A stretch of DNA of 64,000 bases from Neodontobutis hainanensis (lineage: Eukaryota > Chordata > Actinopteri > Gobiiformes > Odontobutidae), in contig JALDNG010000001.1 of the NCBI GenBank assembly GCA_024349245.1, positions 6,405,501 to 6,469,500 of the forward strand, written 5' to 3'. Of the stretch, positions 48,401-58,100 are shown piece by piece; position 1 is the first letter of the stretch; each line of letters begins with the position of its first letter. The notes beneath the pieces are model-generated. The model was given only the letters and a program-made list of their open reading frames with translations, had not been told where the DNA came from and made no database searches. Both the position numbers and the translations under genes were made by a program.

Positions 48401-51400
48401 TTAATCCTTCCTTTTCCTTTCTCATATATATGTATGCATATATGCATATATATGTATGCATATAAGTTATTAGAAACATGAATCTCCAGCATTTGTTGAA
48501 GTTTGCCAAAAGTCCCAAAAGAATAAATAAACAAAAAATGGTCAGAAAGATCTAAATATCTTACAGATTATAACAAAAAACATTACAAAAGTGTGAGCAG
48601 CTAAGGCTTTACTCTGCTGTGAGTGCAACAATTCAAACGTGATATCACTGCTGCACCTCAGACTGCTTCACACGGTCTGAGGTGCATCACTGATTGCATC
48701 ACTTTTTGGTAACACAGTTTTTGTCATGAATTCATGCATTAATTTATGCAAGACTCATGCATGAGTACATACATTACACTTTAATGAATCACCAGGAATG
48801 ATTATGTTTTTATCATAGTTTCATCCTAACCCTAACCTTAAGCCATTGCATGTACTCATGCATGAGTCATTCATTTTTACATGAATTTATGCACAAATTC
48901 TTGATAAAATTTGACCCCCAACTCTATAGTGTTACTAACTTTTTAAATGTTTATTATTCCACACTGGTTTGTGGAAACTTGCTATATAACTTCTGACTTC
49001 ACTATTTGGTGCAGGTTTTGAGCCTGGTTCTGACCTGGTCTCTGGTTCTGGCCTGGTCTCTGGGTCTGGCCTGGTCTCTGGTTCTGGCCTGGTCTCTGGG
49101 TCTGGCCTGGTCTCTGGTTCTGGCCTGGTCTCTGGGTCTGGCCTGGTCTCTGGGTCTGGTTTTGGTTCTGGGGGCAGCGCGGACCTGAGCGGTTCTGTTG
49201 TGGTTCTCGTGGACGGCTCTGTGGTCAAACTCAGGGAGACCGGATCAACAGCTGAGGAACTAGGCCAAGGAGGACTGGACTACAGCAGCTCTGGGGTTGG
49301 GTCCGGGTCTGGGTTCGATTCCGGGTCCGGGTCTGCATTTTCTGGAGTCCTTTTTGTGGATGGGACTCTGGTGGATCTGTCTCAGCAGACCTCGGGGCAG
49401 GAGCTGTCTGGGGTCCAGCCGGTCGGGTCCGGGTTCAGTGGGCTCCACAGTGGGTCCAGATCCGGCAGCGGATCAGGTCAGTATTAGAACCAGATCAGGA
49501 TAATTCAGACCCACTCTATATAAGTCATGTCAGACCAAACTTTTTATCTAAAATGTGGTGGGATTGTCTGACCAAAATAAGTGGCAGCTCTATTCAAGGT
49601 TTACAGTCAGAGCAGAAGGTTGTCTTTGTATAGACAGACCCTGTGTTCCTCCAGATTCTCCATTTGTCTTTACAACTGCAGATTGCCAGGGGCTCAGGAA
49701 GAATAAAATAAGAAGAAAGGTATTGACAGTCTTGGGTTGGAAGTAGAGTAATTTGATCCATGAGATAAAGATTGGTCCAAAACCACCAATACAGTGAATT
49801 AGTTAAGGCCATTTGACCCAAATAAACGCCTTTTCCGCATCAAAGGAAACCACTCACTCTGGCCTATCCTCAGAGGCAGAAATAAAATTAAAGAGACGCC
49901 GAATATTAAAGTAGGATTGTCTGCCTATAATGAACCCAGTCTGATCTGTGGCGATGTGGTTTGAGAGAATGTCCAACCTGTGGGGCAGGACCTTAGCCAA
50001 TATTTTAGAGTCTGTGTTTAAGAGAGAGACGGGTCTGTACGAAGCACAATTGTTGGGTCTTCACCCTTTTTTTGCAATCACAGTGATTCCGGCCTCTGTG
50101 AAGGACTGGGACAAAGCACCTGTTTTGCAAGACTCTTAGAGAGTCACAACTTACAGAGTCACCTGTAAGTTGTGTTTTAGAAATGGCCTGTCTGGCTTGT
50201 CTGATAATATGTTCTGTTTTTTCAGCAGTTATGTGGTCGTCCTCTGGAGACCAGTGGGAGCCACACAGAGGAGACGTGGTCTACGTGACCGAGACAGAAC
50301 ATGAACACGTCCAAACCACAACCAGAACCGAGGAGGGACGAGGAGAACTGGAGGTCAGCGGACAACCAGCTTCTGCCTCAGGTGAAAGACCTTGGTTCAG
50401 CAGGAGCACTGAGAGCTGTACCTAATGTAATATGTTAATATTTGTTAGGGAGCCGCCTCAGTAGCTCACTAGGTAGATATACCGTATACATCGATTCCTG
50501 CTTGGAACTCCATCTATCGCACAAGTTTGAAAACACTGTATCATGAAAAGACATTAATTTGTTCAGAGTTTAAAATGTTCTCACCAGATGTTGTTGGCTG
50601 TTGCTCTGCAGGAGCCAGTGGCAGTGCAGAGGAGCCCAGAGTGAAACAATCTGAGTCTGTGACCACCGCTGAGGCCTACACCAGTCCCACTACTGCTCCC
50701 TCTGTGTCCCTGCCCTCCCCCACTGCAGTGAAGCCCCCTGCACTCGTCACAGGTAACACTCTATTAAACAGGTAACCCCCTACCTGTCAGTCTTGGAAAT
50801 AAGATGTCAGACTTTTCAGGTTAAATAAAGATCAAATAAAAAAATAAAAGACTTAACATTTCTGTTTCCAGAGGAGGGCTGTGCTGAAGGCTGGCGCCAT
50901 TTTATGGGCAGTTGTTACCTGCACTTCACAGAGAGACACACCTGGTCGGAGGCAGAGCAAGAGTGTCTCCAGGTAAACGCTCACCTGACCAGCATCGGGT
51001 CAGAGGAGGAGCAGCTCTTCTTAAACTGTAAGAACCACCACGGGACCCCCAATAACCTTTGACTCTCTGCCCAAACATAACCCTGTAGATGATAAAGCCT
51101 CTGGTGTTTCTCTGCAGCCAACGATCTGGAATATCAGTGGATCGGACTTAACGACAAAGATGTTCAGAACGAGTTCCGCTGGACTGACGGCTCTCCTCTG
51201 GTCAGTCCCACCTCTCTGTTTTTAAATACTGCTGTCTCTAGTGGTCAGTGGAACTGCAGGCTCTAAAAGCGCTCTCTTTCTGCAGACGTTTGTGAACTGG
51301 AGACCAAATCAGCCTGATAATTACTTTGGCAGTGATGAAGACTGTGTGGTGATGATTTGGCACGAGGCTGGACAGTGGAATGACGTGCCCTGCAACTACC

Positions 51401-52109
51401 AGCTGCCCTTCACTTGCAAGGCATCACCAGGTAAAAGACAACCAAAACAAATGCTAAGAAACCAACCGAAAGCATCCGAATATCAATAAAGACATTTCAC
51501 CTACAAAAGCTTTTGGGAAAATGGAAATATATTGCATTAACAATTTGACTTTTATTTAAAAATTTGTAACTTACTAAATTATAGTGACAAGCTCTTAATT
51601 AAAAAAACTCTTGTGTACAGTAAACCAGGACAGAAAAGTAAAGCAGATATTTTTCCCACTACAGAGTGCAGACATGTTACAATAAATTCTCTATCAAACT
51701 CTAAAAGCCTAAATTTCAAGAAATGCATTTTAAAACTGCAAAAAAAATCAAACCTACATTTGTCTGTTTCAAGTTTTGTGTGGAGCTCCTCCTGATGTCC
51801 TGAATAGTCGACCTTTAGGGGGCGTCAGAGAGCGCTATGTGGTGGGCTCCATTGTCAGATACCAGTGTGAGCCCAGCTTCACACAGCGCCACCTGTCGAT
51901 TATACGCTGCATGGACAACGGCCAGTGGGAGGAGCCTCAGGTGGAGTGTACGACAGGTGAGTGTTACCTGAGAAAATCTACCTTAGATTTGAAAAGGTTT
52001 AATCACTTTAAATTCTCAATTCACTGTTTCAGGCGACAGCAATCAACTTCACAAACGATCCGTAAGGAGGAGACGAAGCACTCGACGGGAACAGAGTAAA
52101 CTGCTTTGA
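38757..52109 (+). CDS. acan: acan: aggrecan core protein, complete, unusually compact
   Basis: Secreted chondroitin-sulfate proteoglycan that binds hyaluronan and gives cartilage its compressive stiffness (known for the family). Coding exons: 38757-38835, 39109-39498, 40101-40275, 40357-40484, 41702-41995, 42209-42343, 42497-42671, 42958-43085, 43736-44029, 47633-47725, 47890-47982, 48102-48353, 49015-49476, 50226-50381, 50612-50752, 50872-51027, 51118-51200, 51286-51430, 51774-51956, 52033-52109. All are GT-AG with nearly every junction in phase 1; total 3639 bases, 1212 residues and a TGA stop. Four link modules (two pairs) separate aggrecan from versican, neurocan and brevican, which have two. 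Paralogous exon pairs have identical lengths (175/175, 128/128, 294/294). Mammalian aggrecan has roughly twice this length, the difference lying in the Ser-Gly region. The acceptor just before the ATG (38744) implies a noncoding first exon upstream. I cannot say which teleost copy (a or b) this is. Confidence 0.95.
39703..39942 (+). repeat. 18-bp minisatellite in acan intron 2 (open reading, possible cryptic exon)
   Basis: About ten 18-base units encode GPAPET / EPAPGT variants in the acan frame. The block is preceded by an AG (GTGATTTCAG) and followed by a GT (39943) that together would add exactly 240 bases in matching phase 1. The polypyrimidine tract and donor are weak, so I annotate it as a repeat. 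Confidence 0.75.
40101..41995 (+). other. acan: acan G1 link modules 1 and 2
   Basis: Link 1 is split over two exons (VVFHYRAISSRYSLTF, ASPAQLQAAYDDGFHQCDAG, then YPIHEPRERCFGDKE and GVRTYGVRDTNETYDVYCF). Link 2 is a single 294-base exon (VFYSTSLEKFSFYEA, CSAGWLSDRSVRYPI, GVRTLYLHQNQTGFP, YDAICF). The CDAGW and CSAGW cores and paired cysteines of hyaluronan-binding link modules are present. An NQT sequon sits in link 2. The 1.2-kb intron at 40485-41701 holds a degraded SINE (41386-41565) and AT-rich repeat remnants. Confidence 0.93.
41386..41565 (-). mobile_element. Degraded SINE
   Basis: Two partial SINE tails (TTTAGCATACACTTTTATCC, TTTTAGCAGACACTTTCATT) and a remnant of the tRNA-like head, in acan intron 4. 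Confidence 0.6.
42209..42343 (+). other. acan: acan interglobular (IGD) exon, very short
   Basis: A 135-base exon encodes about 45 residues (GEDLAVVPGRTTPFPGFY, then PEEVKHGEVATL and a Pro-rich end) between the two link pairs. In mammals this segment is about three times longer and carries the aggrecanase site NITEGE/ARGS. No such motif is present here, and the flanking introns show no other in-frame exon that would supply it. Confidence 0.85.
42710..42805. repeat. ACCAGACCAGG tandem repeat in acan intron 7
   Basis: About eight 11-base units of the type ACCAGGACCAG, immediately after the donor of link 3a. Confidence 0.85.
43318..43590 (+). mobile_element. SINE, (ATT)n-tail subtype
   Basis: GGGGCAGTGACTCAGGCGGT, TTCTTGGGCAAGGCACTTAA, CCAGTGTGTGACAGTGGAAT, and the tail AAGCACTCTATAAATCCACT with ATTATTATT. 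Confidence 0.75.
44048..44240. mobile_element. TTAACGCG-type element end (inverted copy)
   Basis: Reverse complement of the right end of the element at 18480-19225, starting 19 bases after acan exon 9. Confidence 0.65.
44515..45140 (-). mobile_element. LINE fragment, RT-bearing, Rex6/R4-like (second copy)
   Basis: Minus-strand frames read ITAADIQERVSGMKNWTAPG, VQSNYRPITCLSTTWKLLSG, then LWTAWIDYKKAYDSMPHTWI (start of the RT catalytic region). Together with 16190-17350 it covers most of one RT. Confidence 0.8.
45141..45395. mobile_element. Copy of the 4480-5305 element's right end
   Basis: Shares TTCATGACCTCAGTGATTGC, CATATCATGAATGCTG, GCAATAAAAATATACTAAAA and TTATTTTGAACAATACTGTG with 5050-5300. 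Confidence 0.6.
45396..45453. repeat. (TA)n microsatellite
   Basis: Pure TA dinucleotide run of about 29 units. Confidence 0.95.
45514..45730 (+). mobile_element. SINE, (ATT)n-tail subtype
   Basis: GGCATTATAGCTCAGTGGGT, GCCTCCAGTGAAGTTCTGTA, then AAAGCGCTATATAAAGATTA and an (ATT)n tail. Confidence 0.8.
45745..46740 (-). mobile_element. LINE endonuclease-RT linker fragment, split by a SINE
   Basis: The minus-strand frame reads YWQAKQTAARVVLEAKTLVW, EEFGEAMKNNYWSTSKKFWQ, TVRRLRRGKQC, a typical non-LTR linker. The SINE at 46387-46556 sits inside; 46557-46740 appears to be the continuation of the LINE. Confidence 0.65.
46387..46556 (-). mobile_element. tRNA-headed SINE
   Basis: Reverse complement: GGCCGTAGCTCAGTGGGTAG, TCCTTGGGCAAGACACTTAA, and the tail AAGTTGCTTTGGATAAAAGC. 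Confidence 0.85.
46895..47605 (-). mobile_element. Tc1-like transposon remnant
   Basis: The minus strand carries the Tc1 3'-type block (QSPDLNQIELWDAVEREAHI, 46997-46920) and an upstream part with EKISSERQLSGQKFL. The right terminus resembles a Tc1 end (GTAACTAATAAAGTGGTGTA) at about 47590-47608, 25 bases before acan exon 10. Confidence 0.65.
49033..49160 (+). repeat. acan: 18-bp coding repeat in acan exon 13
   Basis: Seven units CTGGTCTCTGG(T/G)TCTGGC, alternating T and G at one position in the first six, encoding SGSGLV units. Third-position alternation suggests two-unit (36-base) duplication steps. Confidence 0.9.
49745..50150 (-). mobile_element. L1/Tx1-type LINE RT fragment
   Basis: The reverse complement reads FDAEKAFIWVKWP and a GFGPIFISWI-like stretch, the conserved start of the L1-clade RT catalytic region, with frameshifts. 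It lies in acan intron 13. Confidence 0.65.
50226..50231 (+). promoter_or_regulatory. acan: Tandem (NAGNAG) acceptor at acan exon 14
   Basis: TTTTTTCAGCAG offers two in-frame acceptors three bases apart (exon starting at 50226 or 50229). Use of the second removes one residue. Confidence 0.65.
50872..52109 (+). other. acan: acan G3 globule: C-type lectin, CCP/sushi, basic tail
   Basis: The lectin is in three exons: CAEGWRHFMGSCYLHF with SIGSEEEQLFLN; YQWIGLNDKDVQNEFRWTDG; then FVNWRPNQPDNYFGSDEDCV and WNDVPCNYQLPFTC. The Ca2+ and ligand positions (QPD, and WND) are kept. The CCP exon (51774-51956) gives CGAPPDVLNSRPLGG, YQCEPSFTQ and GQWEEPQVEC. The last exon (52033-52109) encodes a short Arg-rich tail (KRSVRRRRSTRR) ending in TGA. 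G3 links aggrecan to tenascins and fibulins (known for the family). Confidence 0.93.
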
Positions 52110-53045
52110 ACTGGACTCAATTCAATAACCCCCTCCCCCAAAAAACCTGCCTTAGAACCCGCCCCAAAGACCGGAACCAGACTGAGCCTGGACCCGAGCC
52201 AATCTGAAACGCAGAAACACATCATTCAAACATAAGTCTCCAAACGAGTCACAGACGGGTTTCTGTGACACAACAACCAACGAGCAAGCTTCCAACAAGA
52301 ACTGCAAGAGTGAACATTACGCAGAAAAGTAATGAGGATGAATCACGATAAATACACATTCTCATCTCCATTTCTGACAAAATGTCAGTGTGTTTAAAGT
52401 CTACATCACAAAAAACTGCGGAAATGCTGTTTGGTTCACATTTCACATTCACAGTTGACTAAACCAGGACCAGTCTAACCCTAAAACCAGGACCTGGACC
52501 TGCCTAAGACTAGACCAGGACTAAATCTGGACCTGGAGGGCTCTCACAGTGGGCTCTTGATGTTTCTGATCCAGAGTCAGGTTTAAAAAACACATTTCTA
52601 GTTTTTGTGTAGTTTGTGAAGAACCTTAACCAAGACGTGTCTATGTCACATGACCTAGTCACATTACCCGAGTCACATGACCCACAAGTAAGACTCTGAG
52701 CGCAGTGCACCTTAAATCTCCTAAAACCGTCCCTCTGCAGGACCTCGACCGGCCTTAGGCTAACACCGAAAGAAAAAAAAAACAGTTCCACAAGAATCAA
52801 GGACTTTTTGTGGAAAATTACATAAAAATAAATTGCGGAATTTTTCAGTGAATCAACAAACATTTGTTATATCCCTCTGTCTGGTTTTAGTTGGATTTTA
52901 ACAGGTTTGAGTTTTGGTTGAACAGGTTTTAGTTTGGTCTGACCAGGAGCAGACAGGGGCATGGTTAAAGGACGAGTCTGATGCTGGATATAAACCATTG
53001 TCATAAAATTAAATGTGAATAAAATAAGTTTATGAAAAACAGTTG
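52110..53045 (+). other. acan: acan 3'UTR with polyadenylation signal
   Basis: AATAAA at 53018-53023 follows the stop by about 0.9 kb and is followed by a G/T-rich stretch from about 53041, a good cleavage context. Minus-strand ORFs in this interval have no family likeness. The interval also holds CTAAACCAGGAC-type motif copies at 52458-52530. Confidence 0.6.
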
Positions 53046-54129
53046 TGTTTGATTTATTTGTATAAAACAGGATTTGGACAGGTTTAAAGTGGTTTAGCCT
53101 GCACCCTAACTGGTTTTAAGTTCATTTAAAAAGGTAGAGAAGAATTTGAACTTTACTGAAGGTCTCTTTAAACCTGACCACTCGCTTCGCAGAGCTGCAC
53201 GTTCTTCCTGTTTTTTTTATTTTTTTTTAAAGACTTACTGTGCATTGTGGGTAGATGTGAGCTACACTTCCCTCCTTTTCACTTTTCTGTTTTCCTTTTT
53301 CACATGGGAATGCTACTTTTAAAGAAACAAGAGGTCTGTTCAGGACTGACCATCCTCATCTGTTAACATCCTTGATAAACGTCTAGATAACGTTGTAAGC
53401 TCTCTATTTTTCCACAGATGAGTCCTGTTACTACATGATGTTTGTCATTAAATCGTATTAGTTAGTTAAATACTTTGTCAGATCTTGGATCTGAAATTTG
53501 TCTTGCATGCATCCCAGCGGTCGGGGGTGAGCCAGAACTCCACGCCCCTCCGAGCCTGTCCTGCGTGCACGTGCATAGCCTGTACATCCAATTTCAGCCC
53601 CAGGTACGTCACCTATTGGGCGGGCAGCAACATGCTTTTGATCTGGTTCACCACAAACCCTAACTTCTAGATGTGGTGCAGGATATCTGTCCGTATGATT
53701 CACAGCCCCGCGGCAAAAGGCCGGCCTTCCCGCCATCCCAAGGCTATAGTCAGGGACCAATGCCAGCTTTTTATGATTGTTTGTATTTGAGTTTTTAGAA
53801 ATGTGTTATTCCATTGTTATAATCATTTTTGTCATGCATCTTTGAGAAACACACCTTGCCTCCAGTGCCACAGCTCTGGTGTGTGACTGGAGGTGAGTCT
53901 GGTGGTGGACGGTACCTTGCATGGCAGCCCCCTCCCCATTTTGTTTCTTTTCATTACCATTAACCAATTTAAAAGAGCATTTGTAAAATATAACAAACAC
54001 ACCCCAGAGCAATTCGGAAACATGATAAATAATAAAAAAAAAAACAGCTGTTAAGGTTTTTATTTAATAAAACCTGGTTCAGACCTGGTTTACATTGGTC
54101 CGGTTAAAGTTCTCACTTCCCACACTGGA

Positions 54130-54420
54130 GACAGTAGTCATTTTTCATGTTTTTAATTGCGTCCAAGAGGTGTGAAGAACACTATAGCTACCCCCCAGAG
54201 AAATGTAGTAAGCTAAGCTACAGCATCACGTCAAAAGTAGTTTAGTAAATTTATCCTGTTTATGTAAAAACTGTTTATGTAAAATTACTCATTGTTGAAC
54301 AATGAGTAATTGTAAAAAAGATTGCAAAGATTACATTTATTTTCATATCATGTCAGCATTAGTTCCATCTGTAGAATTTATTTTTCAAGCAAGTGTGCCT
54401 TTAATATCCTACATAAAAGA
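54130..54420. mobile_element. Fragment of the 56614-58559 element family
   Basis: Shares GTCATTTTTCATGTTTTT, GAGGTGTGAAGA, AAGCTACAGCATCAC and TCATGTCAGCATTAGTTCCA with 56833-57160. The ends are missing. Confidence 0.7.
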
Positions 54421-54655
54421 ATCACCAACAGCAACATCTTCAACAGCTGTAATACACCCATAGTCCTGACCAGTTCCTGGTCTGTTCTAGGTCTGGCCAA
54501 ATAATCCACCAAAGACACTTCCTTTCTATTTATTAGTGGGCATTAAATGACACATGGTGATTGTGGAAAAGGTATGTCAAATATTACAAACCTTCCCCAG
54601 AGCAATTCAGAAAGTGGATTTGTTTTTAAAAAATCGTTTTCATCATTAAAAACTT

Positions 54656-54661
54656 TTTATT
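54656..54661 (-). terminator. Candidate polyadenylation signal for abhd2
   Basis: AATAAA on the minus strand about 455 bases after the abhd2 stop. The surrounding block is one of two related copies (54059-54110 and 54657-54720), and the other copy also offers an AATAAA, so the true site is uncertain. Confidence 0.3.
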
Positions 54662-55115
54662 TAATAACACCTGGCTTAGACCTGGTTTAAACCTGATTTA
54701 CATTGGTCCGGTTAATGTCAAAGTTAAAGTGCTTTTCATAAAACAACAAAATAAAAATAAAAAACATAACTGTTTTACACTGATTTAGAAAAATATATTT
54801 ACAACAAACTCAAGTAAATCTCTGCTTAAGTCCAACTAAACTTGTTAAAGTCCAAATAAAACCTGAGAACATTTATGGCTGGAACTAACTTGGGCCTAAC
54901 TAGTCTAAAACAGCTCTGGTCCCCGCCTAATCGGACTTTCTGAAAAACAAAGCTGAGCCACAATAAATGTTCAAGTGCTTTGTTGAGATCTAATTTTCTT
55001 CTGGGTCGATTGTGTTGACTATTTTTACTATGCATTCTGGGAAACTGAGTCTCTAACATTTGGAGGAGTCCCTATAAAGTGCACAAAAAAAAAAGGGACA
55101 TGGTCTTGATGTTGG

Positions 55116-58100
55116 TCATATGGTCCCTATGGAGTCACATGGTTCTGAGTCACATGACCAGCGGCTCAGGGTATTGCAGTACTGGACCAGAACTTTGTCG
55201 ATCCAGGTCAGAGATTTTGGGAAAAACAGGTCTCCTTCAAAAAATCCCAGGTGTCCACCGTGTGATGTGAGGACGAAGGTCACACAGGGGTTTTGGTCTG
55301 GAAGAGAAACCAGGTAAAACCAGGTCAGGACCAACTAAAACCGGTTTAAATCAAACTAAAACTTCTAAATCTTTTTAAAACCAATTAAAGTGGACTATAG
55401 ACCTGCAAGGGCTTTGGGAAAGTCTAGTAGAGCCTGTGGTACCAGAGGATCATCAGAAGAGTTCACCAACAGTAGAGGAACTGTCACCTGAAACAGAACA
55501 GGGCTTTAATTCTGAAGAGATAATTTCCTGTAACTTGCTTCTCTTTAGGTTTAGACATTTATTCTGAAATCTTCACATTTACATTAAACACCTATTGAGC
55601 TCAGACTCACGTTGTGGAGGTACTTCATGCAGCTCTCTGCCTCGTAGTATTCTCCCAGAGAACTGTAACCGTAAAACCTCCTGGAACCAGACCAGCACCA
55701 GAGTTAGACCAGAGTTAGACCAGAGTTAGACCAGAGTTAGACCAGAGTTAGACCATGGTTAGAGCATGGTTAAACCAGGGTTAGACCAGAGAGAAACCAG
55801 AGTTAGACCAGAGTTAGACCAGATTTAGACCAGATTTAGACCAGAGTTAGACCAAGGTTAGACCAAGTTTAGACCAGAGTTAGACCAGAGAGAGACCAGG
55901 GTTAGGCCAGAGAGAGACCAGAGAGAGACCAGGGTTAGGCCAGAGAGAGACCAGAGAGAGACCAGGGTTAGACCAGAGAGAAACTAGTGTTAGGTCAGGG
56001 TTAGACCAGAGAGAAACCAGTGTTAGGTCAGAGAGAGACCAGGGTTAGACCAGAGGGAGACCAGAGAGAGACCAGGGTTAGACCAGAGTTAGACCAGAGT
56101 TAGACCAAGTTTAGACCAGGGTTAGACCAGAGAGAAACCAGTGTTAGGTCAGAGTTAGACCAGAGAGAGACCAGAGTTAGACCACAGAGAAACCAGTGTT
56201 AGGTCAGAGAGAGACCAGAGAGAGACCAAGGTTAGACCAGAGTTAGACCAGAGAGAGACCAGGGTTAGGCCAGAGGGAGACCAGAGAGAGACCAGGGTTA
56301 GACCAGAGTTAGACCAAGGTTAGACCAGAGAGAGACTAGTGTTAGGCCAGAGTTAGACCAGAGAGAGACCAGGGTTAGACCAGAGAGAGACCAGGGTTAG
56401 ACCAGAGGAACAGCTGGTTCTCACAAATCGACTGAAAACAGGTTTGAACAGGAGTATCTCTGACCTGATGATCCAGTCGTCAATCTGTGACAGAGACGTG
56501 GCCCAGTACAACCGACTCAAGTCTGAGTCTGGACCAAACAGAATCTTCCTGAGACCAGACAATATCCAGGATCAATAGAAAATCAATAACCGATCAATAA
56601 CCAGTAACATACCCAGAGGTGGGTAGAGTAGTCTAAAAGTGTACTCAAGTAAGAGTAGCATTACTCCAAAATAATTTTACTCAAATAGAAGTAAAAAGTA
56701 GTCATTCATAACATTACTGAAGTAAGTTTAAAAATGTATTTGGTTAAAAGACTACTCAAGTACTGAGTAACTGTTTGATCATAATGTCTGATTTATTAAA
56801 AAAAATAAAAATTTACAACATAAAACTTTCAACAGTCATTTTTCATGTTTTTATTGCGTCCGCGAGGTGTGAAGAGCAGTGTTGGGCAAGCTATTTGGAA
56901 ATTATAGTGAGCTAAGCTACCAGTTATGTTAGTTTATGTTTAATTAAGAGAAATGTAGCAAGCCAAGCTACAGCATCACAGCAAAAGTAGTTTAGTAAAT
57001 TTAACCCATTTTTTTATTTTAAAAAAAAATATATTGAACCAACTGCATTCCAAGTCAATGCTATTAATGTTCAGATCAACTGTTTATATAAAATTACACC
57101 TTGTTCAAAGCAAAGGTTGCATTTATTTTAATATCATGTCAGCATTAGTTCCATCTGCAGAATTTATTTTTCAAGAAAGTGTCACATACCAGCCTCTGTG
57201 CTACTAAAGTGTCCTCTTGCATGTTGCAGGTTTCTATTTATTTATTAACAGAAAAGCCTCTTTCAAGGTGCAGGTCCAGCTGCAGCTGTTTTTTTTAGGG
57301 AGTCTGATTCGTCACTTTCGAAAATTAGATCTCTCTTTTAAAATCTGCTAGTCCAAAGGGAACAATGTATGCAATTTTATCTTTCCCGCACCTGAATGTT
57401 TTAGCAATATCGGAGTCCGGAAACATTGTCTGAAACAATTCACCAATTTTCTCATTTGCATTATAGGACTAGTGTTTAGTCACAGTGGGGAGGACCCAGA
57501 GTGCCTCCGCTCTTAGTGTCGACTCTGATCTAAAAGCGACAGAGGTCGCCCACAGGGGTTGCGGAGCTGCAGCGTGTTTCTCGCCTAGGCAGTGTGGAGC
57601 TGGAGCCACAAGATACTTGGCAGAACTGGCAGAACTGGCTGATGACTGTTGTCTGTTCCCAGTTTAATCACTTTCTTGCATACAAAGCAGTAGGCCTCAA
57701 ATACGTTGTTAGCAACTGGCCTTAACCATGTCCTGAATTCCGTTTTTTCAAGCCAAGTATCGCTAAACCTGCACTTCCCCATAGCTGAAAAGTAAAATCC
57801 GTTTTATGTCATATGTGCAAATTGAGGAATACTTGCGCCAATAACAGAAAGCTGATTGGTTGTTGCATGTTAGTCTTTGTAATCGTAATACAGCGGATTA
57901 TATTTTGGCTAGCTAAAGAAAGAACTACAACAGAGAACCTCCACAGACATGGTGAATGTAGCTGTATGCAAATGAGCCACGTGGCTTAAGTATAATTTCT
58001 GACAAATGTAAACAAATGTGCTCAAAGCGGTGTTTTACTGCAGCAGCATCAACAGAGAACAATAAAAATCAGGTGTAAGACGCTGTGGGTCTAGAGCAGC

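Larger units (their letters stand above)
47633..50752 (+). other. acan: acan glycosaminoglycan-attachment region (exons 10-15)
   Basis: Six exons, residues about 600-998. Exons 10 and 11 (93 bases each) are Thr/Pro-rich and mucin-like. Exon 12 (252 bases) has several SGSG motifs. Exon 13 (462 bases) begins with seven 18-base repeats encoding SGSGLV and continues with more SGSG plus two related units, VVVLVDGSVVKL and GVLFVDGTLVDL. Exons 14 and 15 are Ser/Thr/Glu-rich. SG dipeptides are the expected xylosylation sites for chondroitin sulfate. There is no keratan-sulfate hexapeptide array and no EGF-like exon before the lectin domain. Confidence 0.88.
53046..55115. other. Spacer between convergent acan and abhd2
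   Basis: 53460-53760 has GC-rich sequence that resembles retroelement DNA but that I could not assign. 54059-54110 and 54657-54720 are a duplicated block (TTTATTTAATAA, then ACATTGGTCCGGTTAA). 54130-54420 matches part of the hAT-like element at 56830-57190. No gene is seen. Confidence 0.45.

Noticed and set aside
48067..48534. Minus-strand frame across acan exon 12
   Set aside because: Shadow of the Ser-Gly repeat exon on the other strand plus intron; no family likeness.
49006..49188. Plus-strand frame reading WSLVLAWSLGLA repeats
   Set aside because: Alternative frame of the 18-base coding repeat in acan exon 13; the SGSGLV frame matches exon phases and aggrecan biology.
53458..53760. GC-rich 100-codon minus-strand frame
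   Set aside because: Looks like retroelement DNA, but I could not match it to a specific domain, so no gene is called.
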